From Tausonia pullulans (lineage: Eukaryota > Basidiomycota > Tremellomycetes > Cystofilobasidiales > Mrakiaceae): 64,000 nt of DNA. The DNA is taken from positions 1,054,001-1,118,000 of the forward strand of contig OX637622.1 of assembly GCA_951802195.1 (NCBI GenBank), read 5' to 3'. A model generated the notes under the pieces. The model was not told the origin of the DNA and searched no databases. It saw only the letters and a program-made list of their open reading frames with translations. The first letter of the stretch is position 1. Each line of letters starts with the position of its first letter. The position numbers and the translations under genes are program-made. Shown here in pieces: positions 36,901-51,178 of this stretch.

Positions 36901-39532
36901 ACGTCGCCGTTACGACAGCCTGTGGAGGCAGCCTTAACTCGCTTGTCACCGACACCGTCGCACAAGGCCAATCGGTCATTGAGCACCTCCGTCGGACGGG
37001 CGGTCGCGCCAACATCTTTGTCCTCGACAAGCTCCCCGTCAGAGACCTTACCCCTCTGCAGACGCCCGAGGGAGTCCCCCGGCTCTTTGACCTCATCAAG
37101 CCCAAGGACCAGCGTTATGAGCAGGCTTTCTTCAAGGCGACGGGCCAAACGATTGTCGCCGAATCGCTCGAGCAGGCCAACCGGATCGCCTACGGCAAAC
37201 GCCGGTGGAAGGTCGTCACACTCGGTGGAGACCTTATCGAGACGTCGGGTGCTATGAGCGGAGGAGGCACTCGCGTCCAGCGCGGAGGTATGAGCTCGCG
37301 GCTCAAGGCGGATCGAGTCGAGCCGCAGGTGATTGCGCGGTACGAGAAGGAGAGCGAGGAGGCCCAGCAAGAGCTCGCGACATTCCAGGCGAGCCGCAAG
37401 ACGGTCGAACGTGAGATCGCAGACCTGCAGAAACGGATTCCGGAAGTCGAGGTCGCCGTTACCAAGCTCGAGCTCGACGTCAAGAACGGCCAGAAACGGG
37501 TCGCGGAGGCTGAACGAAGGGTGGCGGAGCTCAAGTAAGCTGGTCATATAAAGCTTGGCGCATTCAAGCGACTGACGGACCTCTTCCTTCCTCAGGACCC
37601 AGAATAAGCCAAACGCTGACGACGAGAAGCGGATCGCCGCGCTCGAGCAGGACATTGCCGCGCTCGAGGCCGAGATCGAGAAGCTCCGGCGCAAGTCTGG
37701 CCCGATCGAGGAGTCCATCAAGTCGCTTCAGAACCAGATCCTCGAGGTGGGCGGCGTTCGGCTCCGGTCGCAAAAGTCCAGGGTCGACACGACGAAGCAG
37801 CAGATTGAGCTCGCATCAGACAAGATTACCAAGGCCGAGGTTGACCAGACCAAGGCCCGCAAGGATGCCGAGAAGGCCGAGCGCGCCATCGCGGCCAACA
37901 CGGCCAAGCTCGAGGACGCCGAGCGGTCAATCGAGGTCCTCAATGCGGAATTCAAGGCGTGCCAGGAGGGCCTCGACCTTGTCCGCGAGACGCTCGAGAC
38001 GGCCAATGAGGGTAAGGAGGACCTCGAGGAGGACCTTGAGGCGCGCAAGTCGGAGCTTGATGAGAAAACGCAGGCCATCAACTCGTTCCGAGCGCGGGAG
38101 GTAAGTCGAGCGTTATCTTGTGTGCTCTTGAGTCCCCAAGCTGACTGTGTCTATCACCCAGCTCGAGCTTCGGCAGAAGATTGACGAGGACAAGCGAATC
38201 CAGAAGGAGGACCAGCGCAAGCACCAGCACTGGGAGGAGAAGCTCGGCGAGCTTGAGCTGCAGTACATCGAGTGAGCGCCGCACCGCATACCGTTAATCG
38301 GTGAGACTCACGCTGATGACTCGTCTCTTTTCAGGGAGGACGACGAAGAGTCGGTACCGCCACCCGCGAGGGAGGCTGCCGAGCCACAGCTTGACGACGA
38401 GGGCAACCCGATCCCGCAACCTCCCGCTGAGGACGCTCCTGCACCTCCCAAAGCGTCGATGCGCTCTCCGCTCGAGTTTGAGACGTTCAGCGACGACGAG
38501 CTTGAGGAGATGTCGCGCGACGTCCTCCTCGCCGATGTTGCCAACCTGGAAGGTGCGAAGCAGTCTTTCGCTTGGTTCTCTTTTCCCTCCTTCTGACCTT
38601 GTGGCGCTCTCGACAGAGCGCGTCAGCAAATCCAAGCCCAACATGGCCGTCCTCGCCGAATACCGCAAGCGGCAGACCGAGTTCGACGATCGCCAGGCCG
38701 ATCTTGACGCCGTCACGGCCAACCGCGACGCGGGCAAGAAGCGGTACGACGACCTTCGGCAGACGCGTCACTTCGAGTTCATGGCGGGCTTTTCAGCCAT
38801 TTCCTCCAAGCTCAAGGAAATGTACCAGGTGGGTGTTCGCGGCGGGTAATGTCTGTGCAAATGCTGATCTGATCATGCGCAACAGCTCATTACCCTGGGC
38901 GGTCTCGCCGAGCTCGAGCTTGTCGACAGTCTCGACCCGTTCTCCGAGGGCATCATCTTCAGCGTTATGCCGCCGAAGAAGAGCTGGAAGAACATTTCTA
39001 ACCTGTCCGGAGGAGAGAAGGTGGGTTTCAACTGGTATTGACCACGCGCGCGAGTCTGCTGACGTTCCGTTCTTCCCGCCACAGACCCTCAGTTCTTTGG
39101 CCCTCGTCTTTGCGCTCCATGTCTTCAAGGTGGGCCTTCCCGCGACCTTCTTTCTCTTCACCTTCTTTTCTGACGCAAATTTCTTTAGCCCACGCCGCTC
39201 TACTTTATGGACGAAATCGATGCCGCGCTCGACTTCCGCAATGTTTCCATCATTGCTAACTACATCCGCGAGCGGGTATGTTCATCCCATTGTAGATGCG
39301 AGATAGCCAGTCTGACGCCTGGTTCTCTGCAGACCAAGTCCGCCCAATTCATCATCATCTCGCTCCGATCCGACATGTTCGAGCTTTCCCACCGTCTCGT
39401 CGGCATCTACAAGACCCAGAATCAGACGAGTGCGTGGCCTCCCTCTCGCTCTTTTTGATAAGACCTCGACTGATGCCCCACTTTGCAGAGAGCGTCGCCA
39501 TCGACAATGGCGCCCTCATCGTCGCGCACTAG
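33926..39532 (+). CDS. SMC4: SMC4: condensin core ATPase subunit
   Basis: Chromosome condensation ATPase that pairs with SMC2. I count about 20 exons. The first encodes a 210-residue disordered, acidic and basic N-terminus (MPPRKKAATQLPDSPASDTS, long Glu/Asp runs) ending KRLIIHKMVLENFKSYA, the start of the ATPase head. Then the Walker A motif GPNGSGKSNTIDALLFVFGY, GKLSELIHNS, the first coiled coil (about 35.4-36.8 kb), the hinge (GRLGDLGTIDDKYDVAVTTA; SGGGTRVQRGG closes it), the second coiled coil, and the C-terminal head with NLSGGEKTLSSLALVFALH (signature) and YFMDEIDAALDFRN (Walker B). It ends VAIDNGALIVAH with TAG at 39530-39532. An acidic insertion (DDEESVPPPAREA) sits late in the second coil. 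The order and motifs identify SMC4 rather than SMC2. Confidence 0.96.
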
Positions 39533-39716
39533 TCCATCCATCTTCATCACCTTTCGTTTTCAGTCCTTCCATTGTCTCTTTCTCTTATGGTCATGTTCAG
39601 GGCTTGCACAGACATGGGACGGATAGCAAAAATGCAGGTTATCAATATTGAGAGAGTAGTGGGTAATGATGATACAAAATGGGGCGTTATGGTAAACTTG
39701 AAGAGGCACAGCGTTT

Positions 39717-40501
39717 TCAAGCGATGGGAACTGTGATGATGGACTGGTCGTCCGGGCGCGATTCCTTGGGATATGTGATGGTAAGGATGCCGTCCGCCAT
39801 GGAGGCCTTGATTTCTTCGGGCTGTGAGAACCCCACTGTCAGAAGGCTGGACCAAGCAAGAAGGGGAGGGGAAACGACGGGAGGACCCACCTTGACGCCG
39901 GCTGCGAGAGGCAGCTCCCGGATCCACCTGACGGTCTTGCTGGCTGGCCGCTCGCGGACGCGCCAGGTCGCCGCCGAGGCCCCGTCGGCCTGGCCCTGGC
40001 CCGGCCCCGCGGAGACAACGAGCCTCTCCCGCCGAACGGCGAGGGTGACGTCCGCCTTGGAGAAGCCCGGAAGTTCGATGATGGCTGTGAGGTTCGGCGA
40101 GTCGGGCGTCGAGAAGAGGTCGAGCCTGGATGGAGCGTGCAGAGTCAGCGGCGCCCCAGGGAGGGAGCATGTACGAAGGGCTCTCACGGAGGTTGCCGGA
40201 TGCTGCCAGCGCCTGCGCCCGGCCGCTCCTCAGCCGGCCTGCCGTCCGCTCTGCTCGCCTCTCTCGTCGATGACGAGCGGGAGGACGCAGAAGAGGAAGC
40301 AGCGCCGTGGGCAGCCGTCTCCGATGGCCGGGGTATTACCGTCGGACGCGGGACGTGATCCGCGAGCGACGTGGCCGCCGCAAGGAGGAGGTCGCTGATG
40401 AACGACGGCAGATCATGCTGGGAGGGCAAGTTGAAGCTGGCGTGGCCGCCGGCTGTCGAGGAGGAAGAGGAGGAGGAGGAGGCGGGGCAGAAGGAGTTCA
40501 T
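39717..40501 (-). CDS. Small heat shock protein (Hsp20 / alpha-crystallin)
   Basis: ATP-independent holdase chaperone. Three exons: the first (from 40501, MNSFCPASSSSSSSSTAGG) encodes a Ser-rich N-terminus of about 105 residues with FNLPSQHDLPSFISDLLLAA; the second carries LDLFSTPDSPNLTAIIELPG, ADVTLAVRRERLVVSAG and TVRWIRELPLAAGVK; the third gives PEEIKASMADGILTITYPKE with the conserved A-x-x-x-G-x-L-T-I element of the alpha-crystallin domain and ends ITVPIA at 39717. The terminal I-T-V resembles the I-x-I/V motif that caps neighbouring subunits in Hsp20 oligomers. Convergent with SMC4. Confidence 0.93.
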
Positions 40502-40580
40502 GGTTGGCAGTGAGTGGAGAGAGAGCAGAGAGAGTGAGGATGGGTGTTGGTGAAGGGAACGGATGGGCTGGGAAGCACCC

Positions 40581-40590
40581 TCTTTATATG
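40581..40590 (-). promoter_or_regulatory. Candidate TATA box of the Hsp20 gene
   Basis: CATATAAAGA on the minus strand, about 80 bp upstream of the Hsp20 start codon. Further upstream, around 40850-40880, several GAA and TTC triplets resemble a loose heat shock element, but the 5-bp phasing is imperfect. Confidence 0.45.
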
Positions 40591-41217
40591 GGCAGAGAGC
40601 GATGTGTTGGAGGTGGCGGACCCGAGACGCGCGTCGAGTGGCGGAGAAGGTGCTGGTAGTCTCGAGAGAGTCCACGACAATAGGCAATGAACTTGTCAGT
40701 TTGGTCATCGTGTGCCATATCTCGGCTGTCGAGAGTCAACGATGGGGCCTCTTTTGCGTTCGAGTTTTTTCTTTTGTTTGATCGAAGTATATGGAAGCTC
40801 ATTCTTAGCGCGCGCTCACCCGCCTCGTCTCTCCCCTGGATCGCCTTCACTTCCTCCGAAGCTTGTGAATTGAAGCTTTCTTATTACAGCATGTACAGCA
40901 CTAGGAGTCTAATAATTCGATATGCATCGTTGCATACCTGCCACTGAGAAAGAGTTCAAAGTCTGTTCAGTCAGAAGCAACGAGGTTATCTATCGCACTG
41001 GAACGCTCACCACCCTCTCCAGCCTGCGCTCGACAGACCGTCAGTCTCCAGCCAGCGCTTTCTAACCAGAGATGGCACCTCTTCGCGCGCAACGCCGTCA
41101 ACTTGAGCTGCTCTCCTCCTCTCCAAGGCTATGGAGCGCGCGCCACATCCTAGCCAGACGGACTGACTCTTCGCAGCGACTTGTGCATTCAACCTAGTGC
41201 CTCCTACTCCAAAAGGA
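40591..41217. other. Intergenic upstream of Hsp20 gene
   Basis: Distal promoter of the Hsp20 gene plus the 3' flank of the first tRNA-Leu. No coding sequence supported. Confidence 0.4.
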
Positions 41218-41314
41218 TGATCACGATGGGGTTCGAACCCATGATAGATTTCTCTACTGCGGTTTAATGTCCATATCTTGAACGCAGCCCCTTGAACCAC
41301 TCGGGCACATGACC
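41218..41314 (-). tRNA. tRNA-Leu (anticodon CAA) with 14-nt intron, copy 1
   Basis: 97 nt. The acceptor stem pairs GGTCATG with CGTGATC (two G-U pairs), with A as the discriminator. The D-arm carries the A box (TGCCCGAGTGG), the anticodon stem is CTGCG/CGCAG, the loop contains TTCAAG with CAA as anticodon, and 14 extra nt follow position 37, where nuclear tRNA introns sit. The long variable arm TAGA-GAAA-TCTA marks a class II tRNA (Leu), and the T-arm is ATGGG-TTCGAAC-CCCAT (B box). CCA is not encoded, as expected for a eukaryote. Confidence 0.95.
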
Positions 41315-41833
41315 GTATTCAGTTGCGATGTCCGGAAGTCTCGAGTCGGCCGCCGCATCCAACCCCGACGGACTCCACCGACCACCGCGCTAGGGCTAGG
41401 GATGAGGGCGGTGGCGGTGGCAATGAGGGCGATGGCTGAGGGTTGAGAATAGAGGAGAGTTGAGGAGGAATGGCGGTTAACGTGTGAATTTAGTCATCTC
41501 TTCTCTTCCCCCCCCCCCTCCTCTTCAATCTTTTACTCCTCCCTTTCCCCTCCCTCCCTCTCCCTTCCCTGTACCTTCCCCTCTTCCCTCCTTGTCATAC
41601 TTTCCTACCACCTTCTTCTCCTCTTGCTACCATGCACACTTTTCCCTCTCATTCTCTCCCTCTCCCCATATCTGTACGCTCCCTTCTCCTCAGTTTCTAG
41701 CTAGAATATCTCTTCTCTTCCTCCCACCTGCCGTCTGTCGTTGAGTCATTCCGTCCTACGCTTGATCCGTGACTTGAATACAAAACGAAACACAAATTGG
41801 CCATCCTGTCAACTGCCTCCTACTCCAAAAGAA
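41315..41833. other. Spacer between the two tRNA-Leu genes
   Basis: About 520 bp, with a strongly pyrimidine-rich plus strand between about 41.5 and 41.7 kb. No gene. Confidence 0.5.
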
Positions 41834-41930
41834 TGATCACGATGGGGTTCGAACCCATGATAGATTTCTCTACTGCGGTTTAATGTCCATATCTTGAACG
41901 CAGCCCCTTGAACCACTCGGGCACATGACC
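41834..41930 (-). tRNA. tRNA-Leu (anticodon CAA) with 14-nt intron, copy 2
   Basis: Identical over all 97 nt, intron included, to the copy at 41218-41314, so the duplication is recent or the copies are kept the same by gene conversion. The near flanks are also alike on both sides. Same fold and anticodon assignment as copy 1. Confidence 0.95.
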
Positions 41931-42921
41931 ATATTCTTTTGAGATGTCCAATAGCCTTTTGGCGTCACCAATTAATCGACACCTGCTCACTGACCTTTTT
42001 TTTCTCCCTTCCTGCTACTCGTGCCTCTCCTTCACTCCACTCTCATCCTCCCTCTCTCCAGACGCTTATCTGCCCGACACCTTCGCCACCGAGGGGCATC
42101 TTCCTCCTCCACTGCATCTTTGTAGCCCGGACATGGCGTTTTCTCCGGAGGCGGAGGTACAGCAAGATCGCAGCCCTCGACCCTGTCATGGACGAGGAAA
42201 TCCGCAAGATTGCGTCTACGATCCGGCGGACACACTTTCAGTCGAGTACGAGGTGGATGACTCGCAGTGGACAAATGGCTGGTACTGCTGCCAGCATCGC
42301 CATCGATCCTGGGTGACAAGCAGGTCAGGGTGGAGAAGTATGATTAGACCATAGACCATAGCCACCGTTCGACATAGCTGGTCATCTTGATATCTTACCT
42401 TTTCTAATGGGCCTATATCCATACCCATCTGTTGCTTTCCTTCCACCTCTTCTTTGCTTTTCGCTCTCCCTCTATCTAGCTACGAGTCGCTATCTGTCAT
42501 AGGGATACCTCCTCCTCTACGCATAACTCGTGACATTGATACAGAAAAGATAAGTATCTTCAGCACAATCCGAGCCAGCAAAACGGCATCACCACTGATG
42601 CTGTCAACCACAGGACCGGGGAATCCACAATGTCTGGCCCGGATGTCGCCCTCGACTAGGCAGGAGGACTTCCTAGACCGATGTCAGCTCAAGACCCTTT
42701 CCCAAGCCTCGCATGACGGCTGAAGAATAGCGTCGGGGAGGGAAAGCCGTCGGTCTTTCGGAAGGTCGGCATCTGACTTGGTATCTCTTCTCCCTTCATA
42801 TTCTTCCTCCTGTTCCTTTTTTCCCCTTCTTTTACTCTTTCTACCGTGGGCATTTTCGCCTCTCATCCCCTCCCGCTCGCCGTCTGTATAGTCTCTACCC
42901 CTTCCTCCCCATCTGGATGCT

Positions 42922-42940
42922 CCCCCCCCCCCCCCCCCCC
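42922..42940. repeat. Homopolymer C19
   Basis: Nineteen consecutive C on the plus strand in non-coding sequence. A length-unstable tract and a possible assembly weak point. Confidence 0.85.
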
Positions 42941-43164
42941 ACCTCTCGCTGTCTCTCCTATGGTCGTCATCGTATACGCCCTCCCTCACTACTCACTGAC
43001 TACGGTCATTATGCCTTCAAGTTGCATGTGATTCAATAGTTAAAATACAATGGAAGTGACTCATGGCTTAAACCTAGATATATTCGACAATATAACGAAC
43101 TCTATGGGATAGGGGAGGAAGGAACCTACTCCCCTCTCCCCCGACAACCACGGTCGTTGCACTT

Positions 43165-43521
43165 TCACGTCGCAGGTGATTCAGTGGATTGATACATTGA
43201 GAAAAATACAAGACGGAAGGTGAAAGGCGCTCGAAGTGACGGTCGAGATCGGCGAGCCCTCATGGCTTGATCCAACCGCCTGCTTCCAAGTAGGCCTGCC
43301 AATACATATGTCATAGCCAGCACGGTTATGAAGCTAGCCAGCATAGCCCACACGTGCTTCCGGGTCGCCTCCCTCGGCACGCAACCATAGTCCGCCACCT
43401 GGCGAGCCTTTCTTCTTCCAGAGGAACAAGAAACCAGCAGCGGATGGCCCCATCTAGGCGCTTGACCCAGCTTCGCCAACTGGGTGCGGGGGCTTAAGAT
43501 CTCGCGTCCAGTGAGCGCCAC
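43165..43521 (-). CDS. Doubtful open frame with one membrane segment
   Basis: 118 codons from MALTGREILSPRTQLAKLG with one hydrophobic helix (WAMLASFITVLAMTYVLAGL) followed by basic residues. The same frame continues upstream across one stop codon into AWTAHDPYRNDPKAIPFVAR, so this could be the broken end of a once longer host gene, or chance. Codon bias is weaker than in neighbouring genes. No family recognised. Confidence 0.2.
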   Translation of the reverse strand: MALTGREILSPRTQLAKLGQAPRWGHPLLVSCSSGRRKARQVADYGCVPREATRKHVWAMLASFITVLAMTYVLAGLLGSRRLDQAMRARRSRPSLRAPFTFRLVFFSMYQSTESPAT

Positions 43522-44583
43522 GACATGCGGGTTTCATCGGGCCACGAAAGGGATGGCCTTGGGATCGTTTCGATATGGGTCATGTGCCGTCCAAGCGCTC
43601 GCGTTGCTCGCCCTCAATGAGAGTCAGTCGAACGTCTGGAGTTGCAGGGTCCTAGTACCTTACAGCCGCCGACTTCAACAGGCCTAAGACATCGACGCAG
43701 ACGATGGGCTTGGACTGATGCGCGCTTTGCTGCTTGTGCAACCTAAGGAAATCCTTCCTCAGAGTGAATCTGCCGGAAGAAAGGAAGAAAGCTCATTATG
43801 CCGGACTGGATCATGGTATATCCCCCGTTGATTATCGCGTTGCATCGGCGCGCATGGGCTGTCGTTTTCTGACGTCCCTCAACACCCGCTCGTCAGTAAT
43901 CATAATCATATCCTAATCTCCACGTAGACTGTTGACGAGCACATACACGCACCCCCGGAGAAGCAGGAAGCCCAGCATCATCAAAAGTAGGTGGTACTCG
44001 CATGGGGCAAAAATATTAGCTGAGACATCTATCTCAACTTTTCCACCGCCGCAAAGGGAGAGGGGGGGTGGGGGGGGTAGGAGAGAGAGGATGGAAAAGC
44101 TCCCGCCTGATTGATTGTTCGGGTGAGACTTTGAGGCTGAATTGGGCCCATCTGGCGTCAAATAAAGTGAGAGGTGCCGGGGGAATCGGTAGGAGAAGAG
44201 GATGTGCATACTCTGTCTCACGTTTCAATCGGAGAACGCTGTCTGCATGGGGACTGCTCCCGGCAGCGTGGGTCTGTATACCCGAGCGATCCTGCATGCA
44301 ACAGAAACACGCTGGCATCCCTTCGTTCTAGCTAGCACTCCCAGGTAGAACCTCTAAAGGAAGCAGTATTAATATTATCGTGAAATAGTCGCTATAAATG
44401 AGAGGGAAGACGGCCCTCAGGCTGTTTATTTCCCTCCGTTGGCCGCCCACGTGCCCAGCAGCCCAAGCACATCCGTGGGGCGGAGACGGGTACAGGCCTT
44501 CGGACCTGTCTATGTTTCTCTTTATTCCGCCTCATTCCATCCCGATCCGGCTTCTCTTCGCTCGCCACGAAGAAAAATGCGAA

Positions 44584-45131
44584 TCATGCTGTTGGCCTCG
44601 ACCGCTCGCCCATCTCGGGCGGCTGTTGCTGATGATGATGCAGTGCTGGCGAGGCCTCCCCATCGCTGTACGCAAGGGCATGCCCCGTCGTCTGATCGCC
44701 ACGGCTGTCGTCGGTGTTATCCTCGTCTCCTCGGCTTGTAGAGGAAGGATCCAGGAGAAGGGTCCCTGTCAGTCGAGCCCTCCGGACAGAAAGGAGAGAG
44801 CTACCCACAACGTGCTCTTCTCGTCCCAGTCTGAAAACATCTCCTCCTTTTCCTCATCGTTGTCGTCGTTGTCCCGATACGGGTGGCTCGGGTAGACCGG
44901 GTGGAGGACTCGCCTCGTGACCGTATTATCCCGGAGGGCCTGCTCGAGCTCGGCGATCCGACGCTCGCGCTCCTTGGACGTCGTCTTCTTCGCGTTGATT
45001 GTTGAAGAGCGAGCTGATATACGGCGGGAGGTGTTGGAGTGGGAGGAGTTGGATTGGGAGGAAGAGGAGGAGGAGGTCGACGCCAATGAGGCTGGGTCGG
45101 AGAGGCAAGAACCAAAGAGGCGGTGGAACAT
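44584..45131 (-). CDS. Small hypothetical protein with predicted helical segment
   Basis: Two exons. Exon 1 begins MFHRLFGSCLSDPASLASTS at 45131, has a Ser-rich stretch and a charged helix (SKERERRIAELEQALRDN), then RVLHPVYPSHPYRDNDDNDE and an acidic MFSDWDEKST. A GTGGGT donor and a TACAAG acceptor join it in frame to RGDEDNTDDSRGDQTTGHAL and a His/Gln-rich end at 44584. About 165 residues, mostly disordered, probably soluble. No known domain; function unknown. The start is the first ATG of a Met-poor frame; further ATGs upstream in the same frame would add a Ser/Leu-rich stretch and are less likely. Confidence 0.6.
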
Positions 45132-45700
45132 GATGATGATGATGGGAGGAAGAAGAATGAAGGGTAGATGATGGTTGATAGAGGATTCGTGCAGGGAATA
45201 AGCGCAAAACGACAAACGCCTCGAGGTTAAGCGAGGCGAGAGTTCGTCCGCTCCGAATGTCACAGGGGGAAGGGCCGCCTTTGATCTTGTCCCACGAACG
45301 CCCCCGTCCTGTCATGGGTGACGAGAGGAGGGAAACCACCGGGAACCAGAGAGAGAGAGAGCGTTCCATTCCGCCTGACCGGTTCGGCTGCCGTGAAAGG
45401 TGGCGCAACTTGACGGTGGCGTCTTGAGCCATGTTGGCCGTCATCTCCACCAAACGCTCCGGCTGAGTTCGCTGGATCATAAAGCAATGCGTTGTGTTCT
45501 CCACATTTCGCCTATCCTGACGACCAAGTCACTTGCATTTTGCTCTTTGAAGAGAAACGGTCGCGACTCGCTCGTGGGGAATGGGTGGCGTTCGATCAGC
45601 TCCGGGCCGCCGCCAGGCTTTTTTCCCTCATTCGTCGGACCCGAAGTGAACACAATTCAATCTTTCACTCTCCCCACCAAAAAAAAAGCCAACCACGTCC
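45132..45700. other. Intergenic: hypothetical-gene promoter / WD40 gene 3' end
   Basis: About 570 bp. Nothing recognised besides CT/GA-rich simple sequence at about 45350. Confidence 0.45.
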
Positions 45701-50406
<4,706 letters not shown>

Positions 50407-51178
50407 GTTGTTGGATGGAAAGAGGAGAGGAAACGAAGGGGGGAGGTTGTGGTTGATGGGGAGACTGGATCAATCCAAGCGCAATCTTCCACTGCTGTCC
50501 CTTGCGTCGCCTCCAGGCGCTCCAGCCTCTCTGCGCACGTCCTCCTTGGCTGAGCCGACTCGACTGCCCCACTCGCCTTGTGCGTTTTTCGACGACGGCC
50601 GGCCTCGCCGATGCCGCATGGCCCGCCTGCGCAAGCCCCAGCTGGTTGTGCTGGCGAGTGACTCCACCCTGCGTCCGTGGGTGCAGGCCAACATACTGTC
50701 GTCGCTGCCATCGCTGCCATCCAATCCGGGAACGGCACGACGTCAGGAGCCAGCTCCGGCTCCGTCCAGGTCCGGAGGGGCCGAGCAAGTCTGTTCGCAC
50801 ATGGGGTCCTCCACGCCGAAGACAGCCGAGAGTCCCTCCTCGCTCGCTGGGTCCCGACAAAAACCGACTCGGTCGTCTTCTGAGGAGACAGATCAGACAG
50901 GAAAACATGAGCTACACAGAATAGGGGTTTGCAAACGACCCGGTCGCGATGGAAAGTAGCCGGCTCACACCCAAGCCACTCTCGCCCACTCGGTCAAGCT
51001 CGTCCGACCTTTGTCTTCCGTCTGACGTGACCGACCGGCCGACACGCCGATGCATGCTTTCTCCGAGTCATGGTTCTCTTTTGCTTTCTCTTTCATGAAG
51101 TTCCGCGTGTCATCTAAAGTTGTGAACTGGCTTTTGATTCTCTTCGCCCCGGCAATCCCTCATCCAACCGCTTCAGAT
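50407..51178. promoter_or_regulatory. Enolase promoter region
   Basis: About 770 bp between the enolase start codon and the CCT3 stop codon. Open frames cross it on both strands but none has a domain, a splice structure or typical codon use over its full length. As upstream sequence of a glycolytic gene it is expected to be a strong promoter (inference). Confidence 0.4.

Larger units (their letters stand above)
41198..41947. repeat. Direct duplication of a roughly 135-bp block carrying tRNA-Leu
   Basis: The blocks 41198-41332 and 41814-41947 share the tRNA plus the flank GCCTCCTACTCCAAAA on one side and a diverged TATTC…GATGTCC on the other. Spacing between copies is 616 bp. Flank mismatches appear within about 10 bp of the tRNA while the tRNA itself is identical. 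Confidence 0.8.
41931..44583. other. Gene-poor 2.6 kb region with pyrimidine tracts and degenerate repeats
   Basis: No recognisable gene. The plus strand is pyrimidine-rich in repeated blocks (about 42.4, 42.8, 43.1 kb). Four short, diverged sequences of the type GTGATTCAnTnG…ATACAA recur near 41765, 42525, 43025 and 43175. One minus-strand frame at 43165-43521 encodes a hydrophobic segment (see separate entry). Confidence 0.45.

Noticed and set aside
36855-37721. 288-codon minus-strand frame inside SMC4
   Set aside because: It crosses several real SMC4 exons and an intron; it is the complement of hinge and coiled-coil coding.
41939-42354. Overlapping plus-strand frames downstream of tRNA copy 2
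   Set aside because: Pyrimidine-rich leader-like DNA; no consistent codon bias, splice model or motif.
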